From the NCBI GenBank assembly GCA_020025825.1, contig JAHHRL010000005.1, positions 1 through 64,000 of the forward strand: DNA of 64,000 bases, read 5' to 3'. The position numbers and the translations under genes are program-made. Origin of the DNA: Faecalibacterium sp. GTDB taxonomy: Bacteria > Bacillota > Clostridia > Oscillospirales > Ruminococcaceae. Of this stretch, positions 50,179 to 59,175 are shown in pieces; the stretch's first letter is position 1, and the number at the start of each line of letters is the position of its first letter. The notes beneath the pieces are model-generated. The model did not search any database and was not told the DNA's origin. It was given only the letters and a program-made list of their open reading frames with translations.

Positions 50179-52488
50179 TTACTTTATTGTATCTCTTGTG
50201 CCGCGCTTTTTCCAGTAGGCAAATAAAACTGCCAGTAACAGCACACTAACAACACTAATACCAAGTCCAAAATATACGTCTGTAGGTACATATCTGAACT
50301 CGATTTGGCATGAACCTTCCGGCGCAGGTACAGCCATAAAGCCATAGCTTACACGCTCGATTGGGCACGGCTTGCCATTTACCGTTGCACGCCACGCAGC
50401 ATCATACGGAATACTAAAGAACACAAGGTTCTCCTTTTCCATATCAATCGTTGCACGGTATCCTTGCTTTGTACGCACAAAGCTATCGCAGGCGCTGCTG
50501 CGGCGCAGTGCAGCCTGCTCTGCAAACTCGCTCTTAGATAAAAGCAAGTCCGACATATCTTCTACAGGCGTCAGATACTGTGCATACTTTTCCTGCTGCT
50601 CAGGGGTAAGCACCAATGCCTTCACTAAAGCCTTATCCTTTTTGTCTGTGGTTTCCAGCGCCTGAAACAGCTCTGTGTCCACGCTATAGTCAAACTGATA
50701 GCCCATAGGGATAAAGTTTTCATTTTCGTACACTTGGAAGTCATCCTGCTCATACAGCAGCTTTGTGCCTTCCATGGGCGAAATAATTTTAATATCGTTC
50801 ATGCTTTGGACAATGTACTTTGTGCTCAAAAAAGCACGCATTCCATAGTACTTCCGCAGCGGGAAGCTACGAATGGTACGAGGAATTCCCATTGCCTGAT
50901 AAAAATCAAAAATCGAGGTGCTAACCGTACTGGAAAAGCTACTCATGGTAGGTGTATCCAGATACAGGCCCAAGTTCAAAAAGCTTTCGCCGGAATCAAT
51001 GCGCCAGTTTTCCTCATCGTCAAAGGTTAAATCACGAGAAGCAGCCACCATTTGTGCAGGGTTCAGGCGCTCTGTTTCCTGCCAGTACTTTTGCAAATAA
51101 TGGATATTTACAAACACAGTACACATCGCTACGCACAAAACCATAGCCTTAATTGCGCTATAGCCCCAGCGTTTGCTTTGCAGCTTTCGCAAACAGGCAC
51201 ATACTGCAACACCTGCAAGCGCCACTGCAGTAAACACAATCGCAAGCAGCCAGTTTACCACAAACGGCACCTTGAAGTAATACTTCCAAATCAAGCCGTC
51301 CAGCAGGAACAGCCCCCACACCGACGCATAGAATACAAAGCCCGGCCGCAGAGAAAGGGTTGTATCCTCCAGTGCCAATGTAGTTGCCAAACAAAGCACC
51401 AAAATAGGCATATAGTGCCAGCGGGGATAATACTCCACATTAAGCGCCACAAACAGGCTGTTCAAAATGGGCACTATCGAAAATACAGCACACACTGCCA
51501 ATAGACGGCTAATCCAGCTGTCCCGATGCTTCCAGCACCATGCAAAAGCAGGAATCAAGCCCAGCAAAGGCAGATAAAACTCCGGGTCATTGGTAAGCTG
51601 CGGCGAGAAAAACGCACGGGAGCCAATTGCTTCCGCCGGAAAAAGCAACGAGCGCAATAAATCAGCATAGATAATCGGCTTATAGAAAAGCATCTGCGAA
51701 ACCGAGGAAAAGGTTTCCGCTGCACGTGGATTTCCCAGCAGACTGGTTACCGTGGGCACCAGCAGCACACCTGCCAGACCTACACCCAATACGCTTTCCA
51801 CAGCCAAACGCACAAACAGCGGAACGGTCAATTTATACTCGCCGCACCACAGCATCACGCCGAAATACAGAATCAGGAAAATGACCGAACCAACAAAGAA
51901 TACACTGTTGGCTGCCGTCAGCACGCCTACTGCCAGTGCGAATATGCCAAAAGCAGCCTTGCCCCCGCTTTGCATTACGTAATCCAGCGCAATCAACAAA
52001 AGCGGGAACAATGCGGTAACATCTGCAAAATGATTAAAGTTCAGGTTTGTGATTTGATAACCGGAAAATGCATACAGCAAGCCGCCCAGCATTGCCCAGT
52101 TTTCGGTTTTTGCATACCTGCGAATCCATGCATAAGATGTTACCGCCGCCACTCCCAGTTTAACAGCCAGAAACAGCCCTACATAAATAGGGGCTGCCTG
52201 CGGCGGGAATATTAGGCTCAGCCAGAAAAACGGTGAGCCTAATACATAAAACGAGTACGAATCCAAATAGGAACAGCCTAGGTCCAAGCTTCCGTTCCAC
52301 AGTAAGCTGCCTTGTTTTACTGCCTGATTGCAAATTTGATTAAAAGGAATCTGCTGTTCCAAAAAATCAAATCCAAAATACAGGAAGCCATCTCGCAGAT
52401 AGAACGGGAGCATTGCCAAAAGTGCCACCATTGTTGCAAGAAGAAACTGCTTCACGTAATGCGGTTTTTGTAATTGCCGCTTTTCCAT
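50179..52488 (-). CDS. YfhO family membrane protein
   Basis: A 769-residue protein with about 12 helices and a large C-terminal external domain (about 480-735) before a last helix. The order FYLRDGFLYFGFDFLEQQIPFNQ, SGYQITNLNFNHFADVTALFPLLLIALDYV, and the C-terminal VFFSIPYDAAWRATVNGKPCPIERVSYGFMAVPAP are YfhO features. Related proteins act in lipoteichoic acid glycosylation, a GT-C-like fold. ATG 52488 has AAAGGAG upstream. It follows alaS by 42 bases. Confidence 0.9.
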   Translation of the reverse strand: MEKRQLQKPHYVKQFLLATMVALLAMLPFYLRDGFLYFGFDFLEQQIPFNQICNQAVKQGSLLWNGSLDLGCSYLDSYSFYVLGSPFFWLSLIFPPQAAPIYVGLFLAVKLGVAAVTSYAWIRRYAKTENWAMLGGLLYAFSGYQITNLNFNHFADVTALFPLLLIALDYVMQSGGKAAFGIFALAVGVLTAANSVFFVGSVIFLILYFGVMLWCGEYKLTVPLFVRLAVESVLGVGLAGVLLVPTVTSLLGNPRAAETFSSVSQMLFYKPIIYADLLRSLLFPAEAIGSRAFFSPQLTNDPEFYLPLLGLIPAFAWCWKHRDSWISRLLAVCAVFSIVPILNSLFVALNVEYYPRWHYMPILVLCLATTLALEDTTLSLRPGFVFYASVWGLFLLDGLIWKYYFKVPFVVNWLLAIVFTAVALAGVAVCACLRKLQSKRWGYSAIKAMVLCVAMCTVFVNIHYLQKYWQETERLNPAQMVAASRDLTFDDEENWRIDSGESFLNLGLYLDTPTMSSFSSTVSTSIFDFYQAMGIPRTIRSFPLRKYYGMRAFLSTKYIVQSMNDIKIISPMEGTKLLYEQDDFQVYENENFIPMGYQFDYSVDTELFQALETTDKKDKALVKALVLTPEQQEKYAQYLTPVEDMSDLLLSKSEFAEQAALRRSSACDSFVRTKQGYRATIDMEKENLVFFSIPYDAAWRATVNGKPCPIERVSYGFMAVPAPEGSCQIEFRYVPTDVYFGLGISVVSVLLLAVLFAYWKKRGTRDTIK

Positions 52489-52530
52489 TGTTCTGTTCTC
52501 CTTTATCTCCAACACGGGCAGCTTGCCCCA

Positions 52531-55185
52531 TTACTGCAAGCTTGCTTTAACAATGTCAGCAGCAGCAGCCAAAGCAGCATCAATCTTAGATGCGTCCTTC
52601 AGGCCAGCCATAGCAAAGTCGGGCTTACCGCCGCCCTTACCGCCTGCAATTGCAGCAATATCCTTAACCAGTGCGCCTGCCTTCAGGCCGCGTGCCTGTG
52701 CGTCCTTAGCAACAGCAATAGCCAGGCTCATCTTTTCGCCATCAACACCAACCAAAACAGCAACTGCATCGGGTGCCTTATCACGCACGGTGTCGCACAT
52801 CTTACGCAGAGCGTCTGCGCCGCCCTCAACACGAGCAGTCATAACACGGACACCATCCACGTTTACAGCATTGTCAAACAGGCTGTTTGCCTTAGCAGCA
52901 GCAGCTGCTGCCTTCATGTCAGCCAGTTCCTTAGCCTGTGCCTTATTTTCAGCAACCAAAGCCTCTGCACGAGCAACCAAATCCTTAACGCCGGCAGCCT
53001 TGGTTACAGCAACAGCAGCCTTCAGCACAGCTTCGTTGTCGTGCATCAGCTTCACAGCATTACGGCCGGTAACAGCCTCGATACGGCGGGTGCCTGCTGC
53101 AACAGAGGACTCGCTGACAATCTTAAAGCTGCCGATTTGTGCAGTGTTGCTTACATGGGAGCCGCCGCAGAACTCGGTAGACCAGCCCTCTACATTGACA
53201 ACACGGACAACCTCGCCGTACTTTTCGCCAAACAGAGCCATTGCGCCCAGTTCCTTAGCTTCTGCAATGGGCATATTACGGATATCCACCGTCATAGCGT
53301 CCAGAATCTTCTCGTTGACAATATCCTCAACCTTCTTCAGTTCCTCAGGGGTAACTGCGCTGAAGTGGGTAAAGTCAAAACGGGTAACGCCTGCATCCTG
53401 ATAAGAACCAGCCTGATGCACGTGGTCGCCCAAAACCTCACGCAGAGCAGCCTGCATCAAGTGGGTAGCAGTGTGGTTACGTGCAATGTCCATATGGTAT
53501 GCCTTATCCACCTGTGCATTAACCTTATCGCCAACCTTAATCAGGCCGTTTTCCAGCACGCAGGTGTGTACAAAGTATCCCTTGGGGGTCTTCTTCACAT
53601 CCAGCACACGCAGGGTTGCTTCGCCGCTGGTGATAACACCGTGGTCAGCAACCTGACCGCCCATCTCTGCGTAGAAGGGAGTCTTATCCAGAATAACCAG
53701 CACGCCTTCCTTTGCGCCGTCATCGGTAGAGATGCCGTCGGTCAGGGTTTCGTCCTCTGCCAAAGCCAGAACCGTTGCCTTGTCCTCCAGCTTTTCGTAG
53801 CCGGTGTAAACGGTGGGCTCAACAGTCAGCTCGCCAAACAGGTCAGCGCTCCAGCCGGAGATGTTCTTCTTCAGGCGCTCTTCACGAGAGCGGGTTTTCT
53901 GCTTTTGCAGCTCAGCGTGGAAGCCTTCCTCGTCAACCTGAATACCTGCTTCCAGAGCGATTTCCTTGGTCAGGTCCATGGGGAAGCCGAAGGTATCGTG
54001 CAGCTTGAACACCTCTGCACCGGACAGCTCGCTGCCGCCGTTTGCCTTGACTTCGTCAATCAGGTTGTTCAGCAGGTTCATACCTGCGTCAATGGTACGG
54101 TAGAAGTTTTCTTCCTCGGTACCGATGACACGCTTGATGTAATCAGCGTGCTCACGCAGCTCAGGGTATGCGCTTTCGCTGGACTGAATAACGGTTTCCA
54201 CCAGTTCCACCAGGAAGGGACGGTCAATACCCAGCATACGGCCATGACGTGCAGCACGGCGCAGCAGGCGGCGCAGCACGTAGCCACGGCCTTCGTTGGT
54301 GGGACGCACGCCGTCAGATACCATAAAGGTGCAGCTGCGGACATGGTCAGTGATAACACGGATAGAAATATCGGTCTTAGCGTCCTTCTTATATTCCTTA
54401 CCGGAAATCTTTTCTACGTGGTTCAAAACAGCCTTAACGGTGTCAACCTCAAACAGGTTGCCCACGTTCTGCATAACGCAAGCCAGACGCTCCAAGCCCA
54501 TACCGGTATCAATGTTGGGGCGCTCCAAACGAGTGTAAGTGCCCTTACCGTCGGAATCGAACTGGCTGAACACCAGGTTCCAGATTTCCATATAGCGGTC
54601 GCAGTCACAGCCTACGCCGCAGGTGGGCTTGCCGCAGCCGTACTCAGGGCCACGGTCGAAGTGAATCTCAGAGCAGGGACCGCACGGACCGGAGCCATGC
54701 TCCCAGAAGTTATCTTCCTTGCCCAGACGGACCATGTGGTCTTCTGCAATGCCAATCTTCTTGGTCCAGATGTCGTAAGCCTCGTCGTCCTCCTCATAAA
54801 CAGAGATGTACAGGCGGTCCTTAGGGATAGCCATCCACTCGTCGCTGGTCAGGAACTCCCATGCCCAAGGAATAACCTCGTCCTTAAAGTAATCCTGGAA
54901 GGAGAAGTTGCCCAGCATCTCGAAGAAAGTGCCATGACGTGCGGTGATGCCAACACGCTCAATGTCAGGGGTACGGATGCACTTCTGGCAGGTAGTGACA
55001 CGGTGGCGGGGCGGTTCTTCCTGACCCAGGAACCACTTCTTCATGGGAGCCATGCCGCTGTTAATCAGCAGCAGGCTGGGGTCGTTTTTAGGAACCAGCG
55101 GAAAGCTGTCCAGACGCAGGTGACCCTTACCTTCAAAAAAAGTTAGATACTGATTACGCAGCTCGTTCAAACCAGTCCATTTCAT
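52531..55185 (-). CDS. alaS: Alanyl-tRNA synthetase
   Basis: An 884-residue class IIc synthetase. Catalytic core TGLNELRNQYLTFFEGKGH, GMAPMKKWFLGQEEPP; editing domain with HTATHLMQAALREVLG and CGGSHVSNTAQIG zinc ligands; C-terminal oligomerisation region rich in Ala/Lys. GAGGAGATT precedes the ATG. Its mRNA carries an alanine T-box. The strong codon bias leaves an 890-codon open frame on the opposite strand, which is a shadow. Confidence 0.98.
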   Translation of the reverse strand: MKWTGLNELRNQYLTFFEGKGHLRLDSFPLVPKNDPSLLLINSGMAPMKKWFLGQEEPPRHRVTTCQKCIRTPDIERVGITARHGTFFEMLGNFSFQDYFKDEVIPWAWEFLTSDEWMAIPKDRLYISVYEEDDEAYDIWTKKIGIAEDHMVRLGKEDNFWEHGSGPCGPCSEIHFDRGPEYGCGKPTCGVGCDCDRYMEIWNLVFSQFDSDGKGTYTRLERPNIDTGMGLERLACVMQNVGNLFEVDTVKAVLNHVEKISGKEYKKDAKTDISIRVITDHVRSCTFMVSDGVRPTNEGRGYVLRRLLRRAARHGRMLGIDRPFLVELVETVIQSSESAYPELREHADYIKRVIGTEEENFYRTIDAGMNLLNNLIDEVKANGGSELSGAEVFKLHDTFGFPMDLTKEIALEAGIQVDEEGFHAELQKQKTRSREERLKKNISGWSADLFGELTVEPTVYTGYEKLEDKATVLALAEDETLTDGISTDDGAKEGVLVILDKTPFYAEMGGQVADHGVITSGEATLRVLDVKKTPKGYFVHTCVLENGLIKVGDKVNAQVDKAYHMDIARNHTATHLMQAALREVLGDHVHQAGSYQDAGVTRFDFTHFSAVTPEELKKVEDIVNEKILDAMTVDIRNMPIAEAKELGAMALFGEKYGEVVRVVNVEGWSTEFCGGSHVSNTAQIGSFKIVSESSVAAGTRRIEAVTGRNAVKLMHDNEAVLKAAVAVTKAAGVKDLVARAEALVAENKAQAKELADMKAAAAAAKANSLFDNAVNVDGVRVMTARVEGGADALRKMCDTVRDKAPDAVAVLVGVDGEKMSLAIAVAKDAQARGLKAGALVKDIAAIAGGKGGGKPDFAMAGLKDASKIDAALAAAADIVKASLQ

Positions 55186-55462
55186 GTTGTTAATCTCCTC
55201 TCGCTTTTGCAAAATCCATGCAAAAAAATATAGCTTCCGCCCCAAACAGGGACGAAAGCTATTGTAGCATCCGTGGTACCACCCAAATTGCAGGCTTGCG
55301 CCTACCACTTTTACACATTAACGCTGTGCTACGGTCGGTTTTGCCGACTGCTCAAGGGTGGCTTAGCGTCCTCTCGCACAAGAATCTTTCAGCCTAAGGA
55401 TTCTCTCTCTGATGCACAAGAATGGCACTTTGGCCCTATCAAAGCCTTTTTTGCATTATTAC
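55186..55462 (-). promoter_or_regulatory. Alanine T-box leader of alaS
   Basis: The T-box core GGGTGGTACCACGG is at 55284-55271. Its UGGU can pair with the ACCA end of uncharged tRNA-Ala. Stem I shows the GATAGGG, CAGAGAG and GGCTGAAAG blocks. The specifier GCT (Ala) is at 55367-55365, followed by A. The terminator stem ATAGCTTNCG../ ..AGCTAT at 55262-55230 is followed by TTTTTTT. Uncharged tRNA-Ala favours the antiterminator and alaS transcription. Confidence 0.93.
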
Positions 55463-55468
55463 AACCAA

Positions 55469-55496
55469 ATTATAGCATCTCGCAGGGGAATGTCAA
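55469..55496 (-). promoter_or_regulatory. Promoter of alaS operon
   Basis: TTGACA (55496-55491) and TATAAT (55474-55469) are 16 bases apart, a near-consensus promoter. The TGA stop of the upstream penicillin-binding protein gene is part of the TTGACA. Confidence 0.88.
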
Positions 55497-57112
55497 CCTT
55501 TTTCTGTTTCTTCCTGCAGTAAATATATTGCATCGCACACCCGTGAAAAGATAGCTGCGCTGCTGTGCTTTGCGTGAATTTGGTCGTCCTGCATAACTAC
55601 AATGGTATAGCGGCTGTCCTGCGCAGGGTAAAAACCTGCAAACCACAGATTTTTATACTCCACGCCTTCCTCGTTAAAACGGCCCGTTTGCGCAGTGCCT
55701 GTTTTGCCGGCAGCCTTGCCCCATACAGGGGCAGCCTCCCTGCCCAAGCCGTTTTCTACAACGCCGGAAAGCATCTTTTGCAAGGTATCTACCGTTTTTT
55801 TCGAGAACACCTGTACCTCCGGCAAACCGGTATCCAGCCGCTCAATGGTCTGCTCCGTTTCAGCATCGAACACTCTTGTTATAAAGGTCGGTACACGATA
55901 TACACCATCTCCCGCCATCGCATTCATCATTGCACCAATTTGCACAGGTGTTGCCAGCAGTTCCCCCTGACCAAAGCTGAAGTTTGCCAGTGCACCCGGC
56001 TCCTGCAGCGTTTTAGCCTGTGGGAGGTTGCCTGCAACAGCCTTTAGGCCGCCCGTAATATAAACAGGCTGTCCAAACCCCAGCTTTTTAGCATACTGTA
56101 ATAACTTTTCGCCGCCGATTTTTTCTCCCAGCTGAACAAAGTAACCATTACAGCTTTTTTCCAATGCGCCTTGCAGATTAACCTCTCCATGGGGTACACC
56201 GCCTGCACAGCGATAAATGTGCCCATGCCAATCAATATAGCCGGGGCAGGTATATTTTTCTTGTGTGAGGCCTTCCTCCAGTGCAACGGCCGCCAGCAGC
56301 GGCTTGAATACAGAACCAACTGCATAAGCGGAAAAGGCACGATTCAGTAAAGCGCCATCCTGTGATTGGATACTGCTTGCCACACTGGTAGGCGCAAAAG
56401 TAGGAAAGCTGGCACATGCCAAAACCTGCGCCGTTTTGGTATCCAGCACCACGATAGCACCGCTTGTCATCATGCCCATACCTATGCCCTCCACCGCCGC
56501 CTGTATAGCACTGTCAATGGTAAGCTGCACATTGGCTGTTTTTTGTTGTGCTGCATGATAGTATGGTTCTATCGAGCCCATCAGCGACCCCTGCGCATTC
56601 GTGGCGCACTGGATATAGCTGTGCTCACCGTTAGTTTGCAGTATATCATCCATAGCGCTTTCCAAACCGGCAACCCCGTGGGATTCTCCGTCCAAATAGC
56701 CAATCAGGTGGGGACACAGCGGCCACTGGGTATAGCGGCTGGTTTGCTCCACCGTAAAAATCCCTTCATCTGTTAAATCACAGTCCACCTGCACCAAAAA
56801 GGGCGTAGCTGAATTTCTTTTTTGATAGAGCTTTTTCTGATTCTCTGGGCTTACATGGTCAAAAAGGCGTGTATAGCTGCTTTCGCCGGGGACGCAAAGG
56901 GCATACCAGCATTTTTCGCCTCCTGTAATCGGCTTTTCGTTTCTGTCAAAAAAGTTACCTCGCTGGTCCTGCAAATTCAGCGTTACAATTGTTTGCTTTT
57001 TTACACGCTCTGCGTAGGTTGTGTTGGACGCAATCGTATACAGTTGGCAAAGCACCACCCAAAAACCAAACAGCAACAAACTGTATAGCGCAATCAATCG
57101 TTTCCAGTGCAT
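55493..57112 (-). CDS. Class B penicillin-binding protein (transpeptidase)
   Basis: A 539-residue peptidoglycan DD-transpeptidase. One N-terminal membrane anchor (about 6-28), a dimerisation domain (LNLQDQRGNFFDRNEKPITGG), and the catalytic domain with active-site S267-VFK, SCN at 320-322 and KTG in AGKTGTAQ. All three motifs are intact. ATG 57112 has GGAGGGG upstream. Which process it serves (division, elongation or spore cortex, as in SpoVD) is not decidable from the sequence. Confidence 0.92.
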   Translation of the reverse strand: MHWKRLIALYSLLLFGFWVVLCQLYTIASNTTYAERVKKQTIVTLNLQDQRGNFFDRNEKPITGGEKCWYALCVPGESSYTRLFDHVSPENQKKLYQKRNSATPFLVQVDCDLTDEGIFTVEQTSRYTQWPLCPHLIGYLDGESHGVAGLESAMDDILQTNGEHSYIQCATNAQGSLMGSIEPYYHAAQQKTANVQLTIDSAIQAAVEGIGMGMMTSGAIVVLDTKTAQVLACASFPTFAPTSVASSIQSQDGALLNRAFSAYAVGSVFKPLLAAVALEEGLTQEKYTCPGYIDWHGHIYRCAGGVPHGEVNLQGALEKSCNGYFVQLGEKIGGEKLLQYAKKLGFGQPVYITGGLKAVAGNLPQAKTLQEPGALANFSFGQGELLATPVQIGAMMNAMAGDGVYRVPTFITRVFDAETEQTIERLDTGLPEVQVFSKKTVDTLQKMLSGVVENGLGREAAPVWGKAAGKTGTAQTGRFNEEGVEYKNLWFAGFYPAQDSRYTIVVMQDDQIHAKHSSAAIFSRVCDAIYLLQEETEKG

Positions 57113-57162
57113 ACACACCCCTCCCCCTGTTGCAAAGGATTGGCTGTATGCAAAAAAGTATA

Positions 57163-57198
57163 CAAAAAAATGGCAGCCTGCCAAAGCAGACTGCCATT
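57163..57198 (-). terminator. Intrinsic terminator of guaB
   Basis: Reverse-strand ATGGCAG/CTGCCAT with a 13-base loop is followed by TTTTTTT, 15 bases after the guaB stop. Confidence 0.87.
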
Positions 57199-57212
57199 AC
57201 ATCTTTTATAAA

Positions 57213-58727
57213 TCAGCCCTGATTGTAGCTGGGAGTGCTGTTCTTCAGCACGACGTCGTGGCTGCCGCCTTCCACGATACTGGTGGAAGAAACAACGGTC
57301 AGACGAGCCTTTTCCTGCAGTTCAGGAATGGTCAGTGCGCCACAGTTGCACATGGTGCTCTTCACCTTGTACAGGGTGGTCTGCACGCCGTCAGCCAGAG
57401 GACCTGCGTACGGAACATAGCTGTCGACGCCTTCCTCAAAGCTCAGCTTGGTAGCGCCGCCCAAGTCGTAACGCTGCCAGTTGCGAGCACGGTTAGAGCC
57501 TTCGCCCCAGTACTCCTTCATGTACTGGCCATTGACACGAACCTTGTTCGTGGGGCTTTCGTCAAAGCGAGCAAAGTAACGGCCCAGCATGACAAAGTCA
57601 GCACCCATAGCCAGTGCCAGAGTAATGTGGTAGTCGTGGACGATACCACCGTCAGAGCAGATGGGCACGTAAATGCCAGTCTCCTGGAAGTACTCGTCAC
57701 GAGCCTTAGCAACCTCGATAACTGCGGTAGCCTGGCCACGGCCGATGCCCTTGGTTTCACGGGTGATGCAGATAGAACCACCGCCGATACCAATCTTAAC
57801 AAAGTCTGCGCCAGCCTCTGCCAGGAAGCGGAAGCCCTCACGGTCAACAACGTTGCCTGCGCCAACCTTTACGCTGTCACCGTACTTTTCACGAATCCAG
57901 CCAATGGTGCGGCTCTGCCACTCGGAGAAGCCCTCGGAGGAGTCAATGCACAAAACGTCTGCGCCAGCCTCAACCAGAGCGGGAACACGAGTTTCGTAGT
58001 CACGGGTATTGATACCTGCGCCAACAACGTAGCTCTTGTTCTTGTCCAGCAGCTCGTTTACGTTTTCCTTATGGCTTTCGTAGTCCTTACGGAAAACCAT
58101 GTATACCAGATTGCCGTTTGCATCAACCAGAGGCAGAGAGTTCAGCTTGTTCTCCCAGATGATGTCGTTGCAATCGTGCAGAGAAGTAGTTTCGGGTGCG
58201 GTAATCAGCTTATCCAGCGGAGTCATGAACTCAGTAACCTTCAGGTCCATGCCCATACGGGACAGGCGATAGTCACGGCTTGCAACAATGCCCAACAGCT
58301 TGCCGTGTGCGCTGCCATCAGCAGTAATAGCAACGGTAGAGTGGCCGGTGCGCTCCTTCAGCTCCAGCACATCTGCCAAAGTAGCCTCAGGGCTCAGGTT
58401 GGAATCGCTGGTAACAAAGCCCTTCTTGTAAGCCTTAACACGGCGAACCATGTCTGCTTCGTTCTGAACGCTCTGAGAGCCATAGATAAAGGACACGCCG
58501 CCCTGACGAGCCAGAGCAATTGCCAGGCGATCACCGGAAACGGACTGCATGATTGCGCTGATCATAGGAATGTTCATTTCAATGGGGCATTCTTCCTGAC
58601 CCTTGCGGTACTTAACCAACGGGGTCTTCAGGCTGACATTTGCCGGCATGTGCTCCGAAGAAGAATAACCGGGAACCAACAGATACTCGCCGAACGTGCG
58701 AGACGGCTGATCAAAATAGTATGCCAT
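57213..58727 (-). CDS. guaB: IMP dehydrogenase, Tritrichomonas-like type
   Basis: A 504-residue enzyme of GMP synthesis, IMP to XMP with NAD. The catalytic Cys320 is in GIGGGSICITRETKGIGRGQ, a variant of the usual GPGSICTTR. Two CBS domains occupy about 110-225; the Arg-Tyr flap is in RARNWQRYDLGG, and the C-terminus reads STMCNCGALTIPEL and SIVEGGSHDVV. From memory these stretches match the Tritrichomonas foetus enzyme closely. GGAGAG precedes the ATG. Confidence 0.97.
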   Translation of the reverse strand: MAYYFDQPSRTFGEYLLVPGYSSSEHMPANVSLKTPLVKYRKGQEECPIEMNIPMISAIMQSVSGDRLAIALARQGGVSFIYGSQSVQNEADMVRRVKAYKKGFVTSDSNLSPEATLADVLELKERTGHSTVAITADGSAHGKLLGIVASRDYRLSRMGMDLKVTEFMTPLDKLITAPETTSLHDCNDIIWENKLNSLPLVDANGNLVYMVFRKDYESHKENVNELLDKNKSYVVGAGINTRDYETRVPALVEAGADVLCIDSSEGFSEWQSRTIGWIREKYGDSVKVGAGNVVDREGFRFLAEAGADFVKIGIGGGSICITRETKGIGRGQATAVIEVAKARDEYFQETGIYVPICSDGGIVHDYHITLALAMGADFVMLGRYFARFDESPTNKVRVNGQYMKEYWGEGSNRARNWQRYDLGGATKLSFEEGVDSYVPYAGPLADGVQTTLYKVKSTMCNCGALTIPELQEKARLTVVSSTSIVEGGSHDVVLKNSTPSYNQG

Positions 58728-58786
58728 AAATTCTCTCCTTTATCTCGTGTCTAACGGTGTGAACCACAGTACGAATGATTTTATCT

Positions 58787-58815
58787 AATATAACACAATT
58801 CTACAAAAAATACAA
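58787..58815 (-). promoter_or_regulatory. Promoter of guaB
   Basis: TTGTAT (58815-58810) and TATATT (58792-58787) are 17 bases apart, giving a leader of about 50 bases. It makes guaB independent of the RNA gene candidate upstream. Confidence 0.6.
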
Positions 58816-58909
58816 AAGCCACCCCTTACAAACTTTTATTTTTATAACAGGAAATTGTGGCTATTTTGTACATAAAACACGTTATAATTATGTCATTGTG
58901 GCAAAATCG

Positions 58910-59073
58910 AACAAAAGAACCCGTTGCCGAAGCAACGGGTTCTTTTGCACACGAAGCGGGACACATTTATCAGCAGAAGCGGCGAAGGAGAACCGCTGGA
59001 AGTAAGTCTGCTTATGTCCACAAAACAAAAACTTGAAAAAGACTACTGCAATCAGTTCTCGCCTCCTGATTGC
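58910..59073 (-). ncRNA. Candidate structured small RNA, ~164 nt, class unknown
   Basis: In a 448-base gene-free stretch, a reverse-strand transcript is predicted from 59073. Hairpin 1: GCAATCAG/CTGATTGC (59073-59048) with a GGAGG-containing loop. Hairpin 2: a three-part stem at 59019-58959 (GGACA/TGTCC, AGCAGA/TCTGCT, AGCGG/CCGCT). Hairpin 3: a 12-bp perfect stem with a TTCG loop (58943-58916), then TTTG, as terminator. The loops of 1 and 2 share GAGAA/TTCTC complementarity. Its promoter starts exactly at hairpin 1. I do not recognise an RNA family (not 6S, SRP or tmRNA by motif). Confidence 0.5.
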
Positions 59074-59079
59074 AACTAA

Positions 59080-59108
59080 ATTGTAACTCTTTTGATACCA
59101 AATTGCAA
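59080..59108 (-). promoter_or_regulatory. Promoter of the candidate small RNA
   Basis: TTGCAA (59108-59103) and TACAAT (59085-59080) are 17 bases apart. Seven bases downstream is the first base of hairpin 1. Confidence 0.5.
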
Positions 59109-59136
59109 TATCTCTTTTGTAACAAAATTGTAACTA
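59087..59136. repeat. 25-bp tandem repeats at the small RNA promoter
   Basis: Two adjacent 25-bp units (59087-59111 and 59112-59136) share CTCTTTTG..AC.AAATTG.AA; a third, shorter relative lies at about 59066-59086. The near unit contains the -35 region. Looks like iterated binding sites of a regulator. Confidence 0.6.
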
Positions 59137-59175
59137 GTTTTTAATGAATTTGTATACAAATCCGCTCTATATGCA

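Noticed and set aside
52474..55146. An 890-codon open frame on the forward strand opposite alaS
   Set aside because: It is the mirror of a highly biased gene: alaS avoids TTA, CTA and TCA codons, so the opposite strand lacks stops. The product is low-complexity and Cys/Asn/Gln-rich with no ribosome site.
57021..58754. A 577-codon open frame opposite guaB
   Set aside because: Same codon-bias mirror effect; no start signal, no recognisable domain, and guaB is certain.
58910..59073. 6S RNA or SRP RNA identity for the small RNA candidate
   Set aside because: There is no end-to-end pairing with a central bubble as in 6S, and no GGAA tetraloop with the AGCAG asymmetric loop of SRP RNA.
59087..59136. 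CRISPR array or plasmid-type replication iterons
   Set aside because: Only two full repeats without spacers, and no cas, rep or partition genes nearby. A promoter operator is the simpler reading.
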